Assembly (NCBI RefSeq): GCF_002843305.1 | Contig: NZ_PGSG01000119.1 | Location: forward strand, 186,001 to 250,000 | From: Streptomyces barkulensis | GTDB taxonomy: Bacteria > Actinomycetota > Actinomycetes > Streptomycetales > Streptomycetaceae | Length of the DNA stretch: 64,000 nucleotides | Direction of reading: 5' to 3' | In this document: positions 8,235 through 16,014 of the stretch, one piece after another | Numbering within the stretch: position 1 is the first letter of the stretch | How the letters are laid out: the number at the start of each line of letters is the position of its first letter | Position numbers and translations under genes: made by a program | The notes under the pieces: generated by a model | Told to the model about the DNA's origin: nothing | Seen by the model: the letters and a program-made list of their open reading frames with translations, nothing else | Databases searched by the model: none

Positions 8235-8641
8235 AGACCGCCTCCGGTCACGGTCCAGCCGGGCCCCATGACGGGCCGGGCGCGGACGCCGTGCGTCTGG
8301 AGGTGGATGTTCCGCGTGTCGAGGTCCAGCCCCACCGTCGCCATCCACAGCACCCGCCGGCGCCGCCGGCGCACCGACCGTTCGTGCGCCGTCCAGTACG
8401 GCCGGACGGGTGCCACGTCCGATGTCTCCCCGCCGGGCCGCCCGGCCGGCCGTGCGGGCTCCGCCCCCACGGCCGGGCAGGCCGCGCTCCCGCCGGTCCG
8501 GAGGGCTCGTACCGAGGCCGCCCGGCGCTGCGGTGCCCGCCCCCTCCGGCGCCTCCCGGTGGCCGGAAACAGCAGCGTCAGTGCCCACAGAAGGGCAGGG
8601 CTCAGGGCCCAGCCCAGGAAACGCGCGATATTGTTCCGCAC
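8231..8641 (-). CDS. Single-span membrane protein, first gene of the GntR-divergent operon
   Basis: About 136 residues. One N-terminal membrane segment (ARFLGWALSPALLWALTLLF) is followed by a strongly basic stretch (GRRRRGRAPQRR) and a soluble C-terminus with VRRRRRRVLWMATVGLDLDT. The GTG at 8641 has GGGAG 8 nt upstream and is better supported than an in-frame ATG at 8671, which has no ribosome binding site. Function is unknown. Its position immediately divergent from a short GntR regulator, across a palindromic site, suggests repression by that regulator. Confidence 0.6.
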   Translation of the reverse strand: MRNNIARFLGWALSPALLWALTLLFPATGRRRRGRAPQRRAASVRALRTGGSAACPAVGAEPARPAGRPGGETSDVAPVRPYWTAHERSVRRRRRRVLWMATVGLDLDTRNIHLQTHGVRARPVMGPGWTVTGGGL

Positions 8642-8740
8642 GTCATCAACTCCCTGGAAGTTGGTGGCCATGCCCCGGGACGGCGCCCACCGTCGCCGGG
8701 GTTTCTGTTTGCTTATACAACCACTCTAGTCCACTACATA

Positions 8741-8756
8741 CAACTGCATGCAGTTG
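8741..8756. promoter_or_regulatory. Palindromic operator candidate in the GntR divergent region
   Basis: CAACTGCATGCAGTTG is a perfect 16-bp palindrome in an AT-richer stretch (8705-8760) between the divergent genes. The motif TACAAC also occurs twice nearby, in TTATACAAC and CATACAAC. Its placement fits an operator for the adjacent GntR protein. Confidence 0.5.
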
Positions 8757-8807
8757 CACTCACTTCCCTGAAGCGCCCCGCTGCACCCCACTGCGTACCT
8801 TCATCGC

Positions 8808-9068
8808 ATGGAGGAAATCGACCCCGGACGTCCGGAATACGTGTATGTACAGGTGGCCAACGCCATCGAGCGGAAGATCAGCAGCGGACAGCTCCGGTCC
8901 GGGGCTCGCCTGCCCGGTGAGCTCGACCTGGCTGAGCAGTACGGCGTAGCCGCGGGCACGATTCGACGCGCTCTCGTCGAACTCCGGGAGCGCGGACTCG
9001 TGGTGACGCTCCCCGCGAAGGGGACGTACGTGACGCGGACTCCGCCCGCCGACGAGGACGGCGAGTAA
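8808..9068 (+). CDS. Short GntR-family regulator
   Basis: 86 residues forming essentially a lone GntR winged helix-turn-helix: YVYVQVANAIERKISSGQLR, then SGARLPGELDLAEQYGVAAG and TIRRALVELRERGLVVTLP. There is no effector-binding domain, as in the small GntR proteins of Streptomyces plasmids and integrative elements (KorSA type is longer). The start looks leaderless: TACCTT ends 6 nt before the ATG. It is divergent from a three-gene operon of small proteins across a palindrome, so autoregulation and control of that operon are likely. Confidence 0.85.
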   Translation: MEEIDPGRPEYVYVQVANAIERKISSGQLRSGARLPGELDLAEQYGVAAGTIRRALVELRERGLVVTLPAKGTYVTRTPPADEDGE

Positions 9069-9232
9069 CGGACCAGAAGCCGTCACCCCCCAGCGGCGCC
9101 GTCCGTCGAACCCGCCTCACGGGGAGGCCGCACTCCCGCCCATCCATCCACGCCCTACGGGACTGACCGCCTCTGCCCTGGGTGTGGCGACAGATGCATG
9201 CGGGGCATTGACGGAAAGACGTGGACGCCTCG

Positions 9233-9679
9233 TCAGACCTTCTCGACTCGCACAGGGTGGTCTGCGAGGAGTTGCCGCATGTCGTCGGCATCGGAGGTGA
9301 AGACGGTCACCTGGGCGCCCTGCGCGGCCTCCTGCCCGGCCACAGCCGCCAGAACCGCGTCGATGGCGTACCTGTGCCCATGCAGGCCGGCCGCCTTCAG
9401 CATGTCGCGCGCCGTCGCGATCACCCGGTCATCCGTGTGGGCGACGCGAATCCGGGACAGCGTCCAATTCCACAGCGCCTGCCTCGACGCTTCGCGCGGA
9501 TCCCACGCCTCCAGGGTCGTGAGCGCCGAGGTGACGACCGGGATGTCGAGCCGCGGGGCCGTCTTGATCAGCGCGGCCATCTCCCGGTCCCCCTGAACCG
9601 CCTTGGAGAGCGCCTCGGAGTCGAATACGAAGACACGCTGTCGCGGCCGGTGCGACTCCGCCCGGGCGGTGCGACTCAC
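9233..9679 (-). CDS. PIN-domain toxin (VapC-like ribonuclease)
   Basis: 148 residues with the acidic residues of a PIN nuclease in order: the Asp in FVFDSEAL, the Glu in TTLEAW, the Asp in YAIDAVLAAVA and the Asp of FTSDADDM. Such proteins usually cleave RNA with Mg2+ and are neutralised by a cognate antitoxin. Its start overlaps the stop of the RHH-type antitoxin gene (ATGA), the normal arrangement for such a pair. About 20 basic residues precede the first strand. The target RNA cannot be told from sequence. Confidence 0.8.
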   Translation of the reverse strand: MSRTARAESHRPRQRVFVFDSEALSKAVQGDREMAALIKTAPRLDIPVVTSALTTLEAWDPREASRQALWNWTLSRIRVAHTDDRVIATARDMLKAAGLHGHRYAIDAVLAAVAGQEAAQGAQVTVFTSDADDMRQLLADHPVRVEKV

Positions 9680-9942
9680 GCGGCCTCGCCCGAGCGTGAC
9701 CGCTGTTCGTCGTGCCAGCCGTCGATGGCGGCGATGCGGTCCAGCGCCGCCTGCTGCTCGTCGTCCGTCACGGCACCGTGCTCCTCCTCCAGGCGTTCGG
9801 CCAACTCGCGAAGCCGGTCCATGGCGTCCTGATGAGCGGCGGCGGCCGCGATGTAACCGGACACTCCGCGCGCATCGACGCGCTCTTTGATCGATTCCAC
9901 CAGCTCTTCCGGCACGGTGATGGTGATTTTCCGAGTTGCCAT
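9676..9942 (-). CDS. Ribbon-helix-helix antitoxin
   Basis: 88 residues. The N-terminal MATRKITITVPEELVESIKE plus ARGVSGYIAAAA is a ribbon-helix-helix DNA-binding fold (beta strand KITITVP followed by two helices). The C-terminal acidic helix (MDRLRELAERLEEEHG) is the likely toxin-binding part. The ATG at 9942 is chosen because the RHH strand begins right after it; a longer frame upstream adds non-conserved residues. It overlaps the PIN toxin gene by 4 bases and should repress its own promoter through the inverted repeat covering its start. Confidence 0.75.
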   Translation of the reverse strand: MATRKITITVPEELVESIKERVDARGVSGYIAAAAAHQDAMDRLRELAERLEEEHGAVTDDEQQAALDRIAAIDGWHDEQRSRSGEAA

Positions 9943-9953
9943 ACTTCTAGTAT
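9941..9953. promoter_or_regulatory. Inverted repeat at the antitoxin start
   Basis: ATACTTCTAGTAT has ATACT/AGTAT arms around TCT and overlaps the antitoxin ATG. This fits an autoregulatory operator for an RHH dimer. Confidence 0.5.
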
Positions 9954-10125
9954 GCCAGGCCCTGTGTGGCGCGGCCCGGCCTTCCGGACACCCCATGGCG
10001 CAGAGTGCGCGAGGCGCACTCGCTCACCCGTATCGGCATCAGGCATGGGTGCCGAAGAAACCGGGACCACCGTGGCGGCTCAGACACAGAAGCCCTGCGG
10101 GCTGACGACCGCGGGAAACGACAAA

Positions 10126-10154
10126 GCCCCTCCCGGATTCCGGGAGGGGCTTCT
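10126..10154 (-). terminator. Terminator downstream of tRNA-Ala
   Basis: AAGCCCCTCCCGGA pairs exactly with TCCGGGAGGGGCTT across a single unpaired base. It lies 10 bases beyond the 3' end of the tRNA. Confidence 0.8.
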
Positions 10155-10164
10155 TGCTGCCGTG

Positions 10165-10238
10165 TGGACCTGAGGGGATTTGAACCCCTGACCCCCTCGA
10201 TGCGAACGAGGTGCGCTACCGGACTGCGCTACAGGCCC
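10165..10238 (-). tRNA. tRNA-Ala (anticodon CGC)
   Basis: 74 nt folding into a full cloverleaf. The anticodon loop TTCGCAT gives CGC, which reads GCG (Ala). The acceptor stem GGGCCTG/CAGGTCC contains the G3-U70 wobble pair that identifies alanine tRNAs, with discriminator A. The T arm is GGGGTTCAAATCCCC. CCA is not encoded. The accessory patch at 7603-9942 lies on the 3' side of this gene. Confidence 0.95.
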
Positions 10239-10341
10239 TTGCAACGGGTGAAACCCTAGCATCCCCATGCCCGTGCGCGGAAATCCGTTCCCGCCCTGGT
10301 CACGGTGGGCGGGACGGCGGGGGCGCCCGGGGCGGGCGGGG

Positions 10342-11529
10342 TCATTCGTTGGCCGCGCGGGGGCGGTCCTCGTCCGCGTACTGGTCGAAGAGCGGGGTCC
10401 GGCGGCGCGGGGAGGACGAGTGCGAGGAAGCCGGGGCGGAGGGCCGGGCGGACGGGGCGGAGGGCCGGGAGGGCTCGGAGGAGGCCGTGGTGGAGCGGGC
10501 GGAGCTCCAGGCGTCCGGGGCCTCCAAGTCCACGCCGCGGGCGGTGCGCGGGGCGACGGGGGCGTTGACGTAGGTGGGCAGCGGTACGGGGGTGGGCTCC
10601 CAGCCGCTCTCCACCGGGGCGGGGGTGCGCTCGCGGCGCTGGGCGTCCACCCACTCGGCGTGGTCGGTCTGCTCCACCAGGGCCCGCCGCTCGTCGGCCT
10701 CCGGGTCGGAGGCCGGCTCGAGGGCCGGTTCGGGGGTGTGGGCGGAGGCGTTACGGCCGGTGGCGGTGCGCCCCGTGGCAGTGCGCCCCGTGGCGGTACG
10801 GCTGCCGGTGGCGCGGTCCGTCCGCTCCGTACGGCCCGTACGGCCCGTGCGGTCGGCGCGGTCCATGCGGTCGGCGCGGCCCGTGCGGCGCTCGCGCAGG
10901 TGGCGGGCGGCGTCCTCGGCGTGGCGCCGGTCCATCACGAACTCGAAGCGGCGCCTCTCCTGGGCTCGCATATGGGCGATGTAGGCGCTCAGCAGCCCGG
11001 CCGGGATCGCCGGGGCCCACAGGAACGCGATGCCTCCGACCGCCGCGACGATCGCGCCGAGCGTGAAGGCGAGGAAGAGCACCATCGTGGTGCGCCTGCG
11101 GCGGGCGAGGAGCTTGGCCCGGCCCTTCTGCCCCTGCTTCGGGGGGTTGGGCCGACTCGGCCCGCCGCGCCGGTCCTGCTGCTCGTACTGGGGGCGGCGT
11201 ACCTGGGTGGGGGCCTCGGCGCGGGCGACCGTCGCGGGGCCGGGGACCGTGATGTGCTCGGTCACGGGGTCGGCGAGCGCCCGGACGTCGACGCCCGGGG
11301 CACCCTGGTCGTCACCGTCGGCGGGGCCGCCGTCCCCGGACGCCTCCTTGAGGTTCCTGGCGTACCGGCGCTCCATGCCAGCCCGGCCGGACAGCAGCCG
11401 GATGGCGGTGCCGAAGCGCTCCGTCGGACGAGCCTCGTTGAGTTCGTCCTGCCGGCGGAGCCACATCGGCACCAGGTAGGCGGCCCAGGCCCCGACGATG
11501 ACTGCGTAGATGAGGCCGCTGCTGCTCAC
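10342..11529 (-). CDS. sepX: SepX/GlpR-type cell division membrane protein
   Basis: About 395 residues. The N-terminus SSSGLIYAVIVGAWAAYLVP plus MWLRRQDELNE is a membrane segment followed by the motif typical of actinobacterial SepX/GlpR. Two further membrane segments lie near the middle (TTMVLFLAFTLGAIVAAVGG, then WAPAIPAGLLSAYIAHM). The rest is a disordered cytoplasmic region with RTATGR repeats. GlpR is known as the membrane receptor of the gephyrin-like protein Glp in Corynebacterium, and SepX as a Streptomyces divisome protein. The Glp-like MoeA gene lies about 2 kb upstream on this strand. The GTG at 11529 is chosen because homologues start at MSSSGLIY; TACCGT lies 7 nt before it. Confidence 0.8.
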   Translation of the reverse strand: MSSSGLIYAVIVGAWAAYLVPMWLRRQDELNEARPTERFGTAIRLLSGRAGMERRYARNLKEASGDGGPADGDDQGAPGVDVRALADPVTEHITVPGPATVARAEAPTQVRRPQYEQQDRRGGPSRPNPPKQGQKGRAKLLARRRRTTMVLFLAFTLGAIVAAVGGIAFLWAPAIPAGLLSAYIAHMRAQERRRFEFVMDRRHAEDAARHLRERRTGRADRMDRADRTGRTGRTERTDRATGSRTATGRTATGRTATGRNASAHTPEPALEPASDPEADERRALVEQTDHAEWVDAQRRERTPAPVESGWEPTPVPLPTYVNAPVAPRTARGVDLEAPDAWSSARSTTASSEPSRPSAPSARPSAPASSHSSSPRRRTPLFDQYADEDRPRAANE

Positions 11530-11662
11530 CCACCACACGGTAGAGGGGTTTCGCGAAGGTGATACGCCAATTGGCGCGGTGTGTCGCACGATCCGGCTGA
11601 TATCTCAACCGTTTTTTGCGATTAAGGCGGCCTGCCTCCGCGAATGTGTCCGGTCGATGACT

Positions 11663-11676
11663 GTAAGGTGTCTTAC
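11663..11676. promoter_or_regulatory. Inverted repeat in the AT-rich spacer upstream of sepX
   Basis: GTAAGGTGTCTTAC has perfect GTAAG/CTTAC arms. The surrounding stretch (about 11590-11701) is conspicuously AT-rich for this genome and probably holds the sepX promoter. Which protein would bind is unknown. Confidence 0.35.
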
Positions 11677-11701
11677 CCTCAGGCAATATCGAACATTTAT
11701 T

Positions 11702-12328
11702 TTATTTCTGCGAGGCTCCGGGAAGAGAGCGCCGGTGCCAGCGTTCCAGCAGGCCGTCGGGGACGTCCTCCGTGGTCAGCGCGTAGACCAGATGGTCGCG
11801 CCAGGCGCCGTCGATGTGCAGATAACGCGGCCGCAGCCCTTCCTCGCGGAATCCGAGTTTCTCCACCACCCGGCGGCTCGGCCCGTTCTCCGGGCGGATG
11901 CAGACCTCGATCCGGTGCAGTCCGACGGTGCGGAAGCAGTGGTCCACGGCGAGCGCGACGGCCGTCGGCATCACACCTCGTCCGGCCACCTCCCGGTCGA
12001 CCCAGTAACCGATGTGGCCCGAGCACATCGAGCCCCAGGTGATGCCCGCGACGGTGAGCTGGCCGACCACCCGGCCTTGGTACTCGATCACGAAGGGCAG
12101 CATCCGGCCCGCCTGCGCCTCCGTGCGCAGATGCCGGACCATCTGCCGGTACGTCGGGCGGCGCGGCGGCAGACGGCCGGGCAGGGCGGGCGGGACGGTG
12201 GCCTCCCAGGGGCGCAGCCAGTCGCGGTTGCGCTGGTTCACCTCGCGCCAGACGCGGTGGTCGCGCAGCCTTATGGGGCGGAGGGTGATGTCACCGTCCG
12301 CCAGCTCGACCGGCCAGGGTGCGTTCAG
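11702..12328 (-). CDS. RimJ/RimL-type GNAT N-acetyltransferase, probable CTG start
   Basis: About 208 residues of a GNAT fold: LADGDITLRPIRLRDHRVWR at the N-terminus, the acetyl-CoA pyrophosphate loop around VDREVAGRGVMPTAVALAVD, and the C-terminal RIEVCIRPENGPSRRVVEKL and GFREEG of ribosomal-protein-Ala acetyltransferases. The first ATG (12241) would delete the first strand and helix. The conserved N-terminus is recovered only by starting at CTG 12328, which has AGGAAGGA about 9 nt upstream and overlaps the mogA stop as CTGA, mirroring the ATGA overlap usual in such operons. The substrate is unknown, although the family acetylates protein N-termini. Confidence 0.8.
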   Translation of the reverse strand: MNAPWPVELADGDITLRPIRLRDHRVWREVNQRNRDWLRPWEATVPPALPGRLPPRRPTYRQMVRHLRTEAQAGRMLPFVIEYQGRVVGQLTVAGITWGSMCSGHIGYWVDREVAGRGVMPTAVALAVDHCFRTVGLHRIEVCIRPENGPSRRVVEKLGFREEGLRPRYLHIDGAWRDHLVYALTTEDVPDGLLERWHRRSLPGASQK

Positions 12329-12930
12329 TGGGGTGTGTCCTTCCTGGGGTGGTCGCCGCCGTGGATCTGGTCCACGGCGTGCGGCAGCAGGGGTTCCAGG
12401 ACCGCCAGGCCGTCGCGTACGCCTCCGGTGGAACCGGGGAGGTTGACGATCAGGGTGCGGCCGGCGACGCCCGCGACGCCGCGCGAGAGGGCGGCGGTGG
12501 GCACCTTGGCCAGGCCGGCGGCGCGGATGGCCTCGGGGATGCCGGGGACCTCGTGGTCGAGTACGGCCCGGGTCATCTCCGGGGTGCGGTCGGTGGGCGA
12601 GATGCCGGTGCCGCCGGTGGTGAGCACCACGGCGTAGCCGTCGGCGACGGCCTCGCGCAGCACGTCCTGGACGGGCTCGCCGTCCGGGACGACGCGCGGG
12701 CCGTCGGTGGCGAAGCCCAGCGTGCCCAGGGCCTGGGCCAGCAGCGGGCCGGTGGTGTCGGAGTAGACGCCCGCGGCGGCGCGGTTGGAGACGGTGACGG
12801 CGAGGGCGCGGCGGGCCATGGGCACGGGCGGCCCGGACGCCGGCACGGGCTCAGGCTGGGACTGGGGCACGGGCTCGGGCTCGGGCTCGGGCTGGGGACC
12901 GGAGGCCTGCGTGGGCACGGGCTCGGTCAT
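12325..12930 (-). CDS. mogA: Molybdopterin adenylyltransferase (MogA/MoaB family)
   Basis: 201 residues. It activates molybdopterin with ATP before molybdenum insertion. The core carries VLTTGGTGISPTDRTPEMTR and NLPGSTGGVRDGL, the phosphate- and pterin-binding loops of the family. An N-terminal extension of about 38 residues is a Pro/Gln/Glu repeat (PQPEPEPEPVPQSQPEPVP) not found in typical MogA. The ATG at 12930 overlaps the moaC stop (ATGA), favouring that start. An internal ATG at the conserved MARRALAVTVSN is the alternative. Confidence 0.9.
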   Translation of the reverse strand: MTEPVPTQASGPQPEPEPEPVPQSQPEPVPASGPPVPMARRALAVTVSNRAAAGVYSDTTGPLLAQALGTLGFATDGPRVVPDGEPVQDVLREAVADGYAVVLTTGGTGISPTDRTPEMTRAVLDHEVPGIPEAIRAAGLAKVPTAALSRGVAGVAGRTLIVNLPGSTGGVRDGLAVLEPLLPHAVDQIHGGDHPRKDTPH

Positions 12931-13436
12931 CGGTCGCGGCTCCAGTCCCCGGAGGCTCCCCCGGTCTTCTCCTCCACCCGCACGTCCGTGATGACGGCCC
13001 CCTTGTCGACGGCCTTGACCATGTCGACGACCGTCAGCGCCGCGACCGACACGGCCGTCAGCGCCTCCATCTCCACACCCGTGCGGTCGGTGGTGCGCAC
13101 CGTCGCCGCGATCTCCACCGCGTCGTCGGCGACGGCGAGGTCGACCTTCACCCCGGACAGGGCCAGCGGGTGGCACAGCGGTACGAGGTCGGGGGTGCGC
13201 TTGGCGCCCATGATCCCGGCGATACGGGCGACCGAGAGCGCGTCGCCCTTGGGCACGCCCTCGCCGCGCAGCAGCTCCACCACCCGGGGGGAGACGCGTA
13301 CGCGGCCGGTGGCGCGCGCCGTGCGGGCGGTGACGTCCTTGGCCGAGACGTCGACCATCCGGGCCGCGCCCGCCTCGTCGATGTGGGTGAGGCCGGCGGC
13401 CCCGCCTGCTGGACTCCCCTGTCGCGCGCTGCTCAT
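12927..13436 (-). CDS. moaC: Cyclic pyranopterin monophosphate synthase MoaC
   Basis: 169 residues catalysing cyclic pyranopterin formation in molybdenum cofactor synthesis. Family motifs are LTHIDEAGAARMVDVSAKDV, GIMGAKRTPDLVPLCHPLAL (catalytic and substrate loop), EMEALTAVSVAALTVVDMVK and the Lys of AVDKGA. The ATG at 13436 has GGGAG 8 nt upstream. It follows the moeA-like gene by 64 bases and overlaps mogA, so it is part of one Moco operon. Confidence 0.93.
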   Translation of the reverse strand: MSSARQGSPAGGAAGLTHIDEAGAARMVDVSAKDVTARTARATGRVRVSPRVVELLRGEGVPKGDALSVARIAGIMGAKRTPDLVPLCHPLALSGVKVDLAVADDAVEIAATVRTTDRTGVEMEALTAVSVAALTVVDMVKAVDKGAVITDVRVEEKTGGASGDWSRDR

Positions 13437-13500
13437 CGCTCTCCCGCGTCGGTCCGCTCCGGACGTCAACGGTACCCGCCGCGGTGCGGGCACCGGCGCG

Positions 13501-14934
13501 TCAGTCCAGGAGCACGACCTCCAGTTCGTCGCCCCGGGCGACCTCGGTGGTCCGCTCGGGTACGACGACCAGCGCGTCGGCGCGGGCCAGGGAGCCCAGC
13601 AGGTGCGATCCGGGGCCGCCCACCGGGTGGACCGTGCCCGCCTCCTCACCGGCGGCCGGGGGCTCGTACCGGCCGCGCAGGAACTGCCGCTTGCCCTCCG
13701 GGGAGGCGATCGGCTCCCGGCACTCCAGGCGGGCGGTGACCGTGCGCCGGGTGACGGGCTCCAGGCCCATCAGCGCGCGCAGGGCGGGGCGGACGAACAG
13801 CTCGAAGGAGACGTAGGAGCTGACGGGGTTGCCCGGGAGGGCGAACAGCGGGATCCGGTCGGGGCCGACCAGGCCGAAGCCCTGTGGTTTGCCGGGCTGC
13901 ATGGCCAGGCGGCGGAACTCGACGCGCGCGGGGGGCCGCGGCGTGTCGCCGGCGCTCCCGGCCGCCTCGGCGGGCTCTCCGGCGTCCTCGCCGCCGCCGT
14001 CGCGGCCGTCCTCGCCGTCGCGGCCGTCCTCGTCGCCCGGCGGCTCGGCGCCGCCCAGGACGGTGCCCTCCAGGCCGGTGAGCGCCTCCTTGACCACGTC
14101 GTACGCGCCGACGCTGACGCCGCCGCTGGTGACGATGGCGTCGGCGCGCACGAGCTGGTCCTCGATGACGGTGCGCAGGGTGGCGGCGTCGTCGGCCACC
14201 GCGCCGACGCGGTAGGCGATGGCGCCGGCGTCACGGGCGGCGGCCGTCAGCGCGAAGCTGTTGGAGTCGTGGATCTGGCCGGGGCCCAACGGCGCGCCGG
14301 GGCGGACCAGTTCGCTGCCGGTGGAGAGCACCACCACGCGCGGGCGCGGCCGTACGGTGACGGTGCCGCAGCCGACGGCGGCCAGCAGGCCGATCTGCGC
14401 CGGGCCCAGGACGGAGCCGGCCTCCAGGGCGACGGAGCCGGCGCGTACGTCGCTGCCCTTGCCCCGCACGTACTGCCGTGCCGCCACCGGGCGGTGGACG
14501 CGGACCTCGCCGGCCGCGCCGGACGGGTCGGCGCTGTGGGCGGTCATGGCGTCGGCCCGGCCGCCGCCGGCGCCGCCGTCGGTCCACTCCACGGGGACGA
14601 CGGCCTCGGCGCCGGGCGGCAGCGGCGCGCCGGTCATCACCCGGGCGGCCTGGCCGGGGCCGACCTCGGGCGGCCGGCCGGCGCCCGCCGCCACGTCGCC
14701 GACGACCTCCAGCACCGCCAGGGCGTCCTCGCCCGCCTTCTCCACGTCGGCGACGCGCACCGCGTAGCCGTCCATGGAGCTGTTGTCGAAGGGGGGCAGG
14801 GAGACGGGCACCAGGACGTCCTCGGTGAGCACGCAGCCCTGGGCGTCGAGCAGGTGGAGCTCGATGGGTTCCAGCGGCCGGACCGACCGCAGGATGTCGG
14901 CCAGGTGCTCGTCGACGGACCGGGTACCGCTCAA
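13501..14934 (-). CDS. glp: Gephyrin-like molybdotransferase MoeA/Glp
   Basis: 477 residues. MoeA domains are visible in order: the N-terminal helix SVDEHLADILRSVRPL, PPFDNSSMDGYAVR, the beta domain, the MPT-binding VVVLSTGSELV and SGGVSVGAYDVV segments, PLFALPGNPVSSYVSFELF, and a C-terminal domain IV. Inserted after TVLGG is a disordered stretch of about 36 residues rich in Asp/Glu/Gly (DEDGRDGEDGRDGGGEDAGE), absent from classical MoeA. The start is TTG, with GAGGAG encoded by the last codons of galU. In Corynebacterium the equivalent Glp links Moco enzymes to cell division through its receptor GlpR; the SepX/GlpR gene is in the same cluster here, so a divisome role is possible. Confidence 0.88.
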   Translation of the reverse strand: MSGTRSVDEHLADILRSVRPLEPIELHLLDAQGCVLTEDVLVPVSLPPFDNSSMDGYAVRVADVEKAGEDALAVLEVVGDVAAGAGRPPEVGPGQAARVMTGAPLPPGAEAVVPVEWTDGGAGGGRADAMTAHSADPSGAAGEVRVHRPVAARQYVRGKGSDVRAGSVALEAGSVLGPAQIGLLAAVGCGTVTVRPRPRVVVLSTGSELVRPGAPLGPGQIHDSNSFALTAAARDAGAIAYRVGAVADDAATLRTVIEDQLVRADAIVTSGGVSVGAYDVVKEALTGLEGTVLGGAEPPGDEDGRDGEDGRDGGGEDAGEPAEAAGSAGDTPRPPARVEFRRLAMQPGKPQGFGLVGPDRIPLFALPGNPVSSYVSFELFVRPALRALMGLEPVTRRTVTARLECREPIASPEGKRQFLRGRYEPPAAGEEAGTVHPVGGPGSHLLGSLARADALVVVPERTTEVARGDELEVVLLD

Positions 14935-14938
14935 GTGC

Positions 14939-15844
14939 CTACAGCTCCTCTTTGACGAAGTCTCGCAGCCAGGCGCGGAAGTCCGGGCCCAGGTCCTCGC
15001 GCTCGCTCGCCAGCCTCACGATGGCGCGGAGGTAGTCCCCGCGGTCGCCGGTGTCGTAGCGGCGGCCCTTGAATACCACACCGTGGACCGGGCCGCCGAT
15101 TCCCGGGTCGGCGGCGAGTGTCTGGAGGGCGTCGGTGAGCTGGATCTCGCCGCCGCGGCCGGGCTCGGTCTTGCGCAGCACCTCGAAGACGGCCGGGTCC
15201 AGGACGTAGCGGCCGATGACGGCCAGGTTGCTGGGGGCGTCCTCGCGGGAGGGCTTCTCCACCAGGTCCGACACGCGCACGACGTCGTCGTCGCCGGTGG
15301 GCTCGGCGACGGCGCAGCCGTAGAGGTGGATGCTCTCCGGGTCGACCTCCAGCAGCGCCACGACGCTGCCGCCGTAGGTCTCCTGGACCTCGATCATCCT
15401 CGACAGCAGGGGGTCGCGCGCGTCGATGAGGTCGTCGCCGAGGAGGACGGCGAAGGGCTGGTCGCCGACGTGCGGGGCGGCGCACAGCACCGCGTGACCC
15501 AGGCCCCTGGGGTCGCCCTGGCGCACGTAGTGGATGGTGGCCAGGTCGGTGGACTCCTGGACGCGGGTGAGCTTGGTCGCGTCGCCCTTGCTGCGCAGCA
15601 CCTCCTCCAGTTCGTAGTTGCGGTCGAAGTGGTCCTCCAGCGGGCGCTTGTTGCGGCCGGTGACCATCAGGACGTCGGGGAGGCCGGCGGTGACGGCCTC
15701 CTCCACCACGTACTGGATCGCGGGCTTGTCGACGACCGGCAGCATCTCCTTCGGGGTGGCCTTCGTCGCCGGAAGGAAGCGGGTGCCGAGCCCGGCGGCC
15801 GGGATGACGGCCTTGGTGATCCGCCGTGTACGCGAGGTAGTCAT
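14939..15844 (-). CDS. galU: UTP-glucose-1-phosphate uridylyltransferase GalU
   Basis: 301 residues making UDP-glucose. The nucleotide-binding VIPAAGLGTRFLPATKATPK is intact, as are KPAIQYVVEEAV, FAVLLGDDLID (metal Asp), VEKP and GRYVLDPAVF. Length is normal. No ribosome binding site precedes the ATG, but TATGGT ends 6 nt before it, pointing to a leaderless transcript. It is the first gene of the Moco/division operon; its stop is 5 bases before the TTG of the MoeA gene. Confidence 0.93.
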   Translation of the reverse strand: MTTSRTRRITKAVIPAAGLGTRFLPATKATPKEMLPVVDKPAIQYVVEEAVTAGLPDVLMVTGRNKRPLEDHFDRNYELEEVLRSKGDATKLTRVQESTDLATIHYVRQGDPRGLGHAVLCAAPHVGDQPFAVLLGDDLIDARDPLLSRMIEVQETYGGSVVALLEVDPESIHLYGCAVAEPTGDDDVVRVSDLVEKPSREDAPSNLAVIGRYVLDPAVFEVLRKTEPGRGGEIQLTDALQTLAADPGIGGPVHGVVFKGRRYDTGDRGDYLRAIVRLASEREDLGPDFRAWLRDFVKEEL

Positions 15845-16014
15845 GTCTGCACCATAGCCGTTGGTTTGTCACGTAACGCGCATGTCTGACTGGTCCGTTG
15901 CGGTTCACGGGGGAACGTCCCGGCGCTCGGGGCCGCGCTGGCGCGCCATCAGGATGATAATGCGCCTGCCATGGCGAGGGACTGGCGTAATCGAGCCGGG
16001 GAGATGAACAGGGC

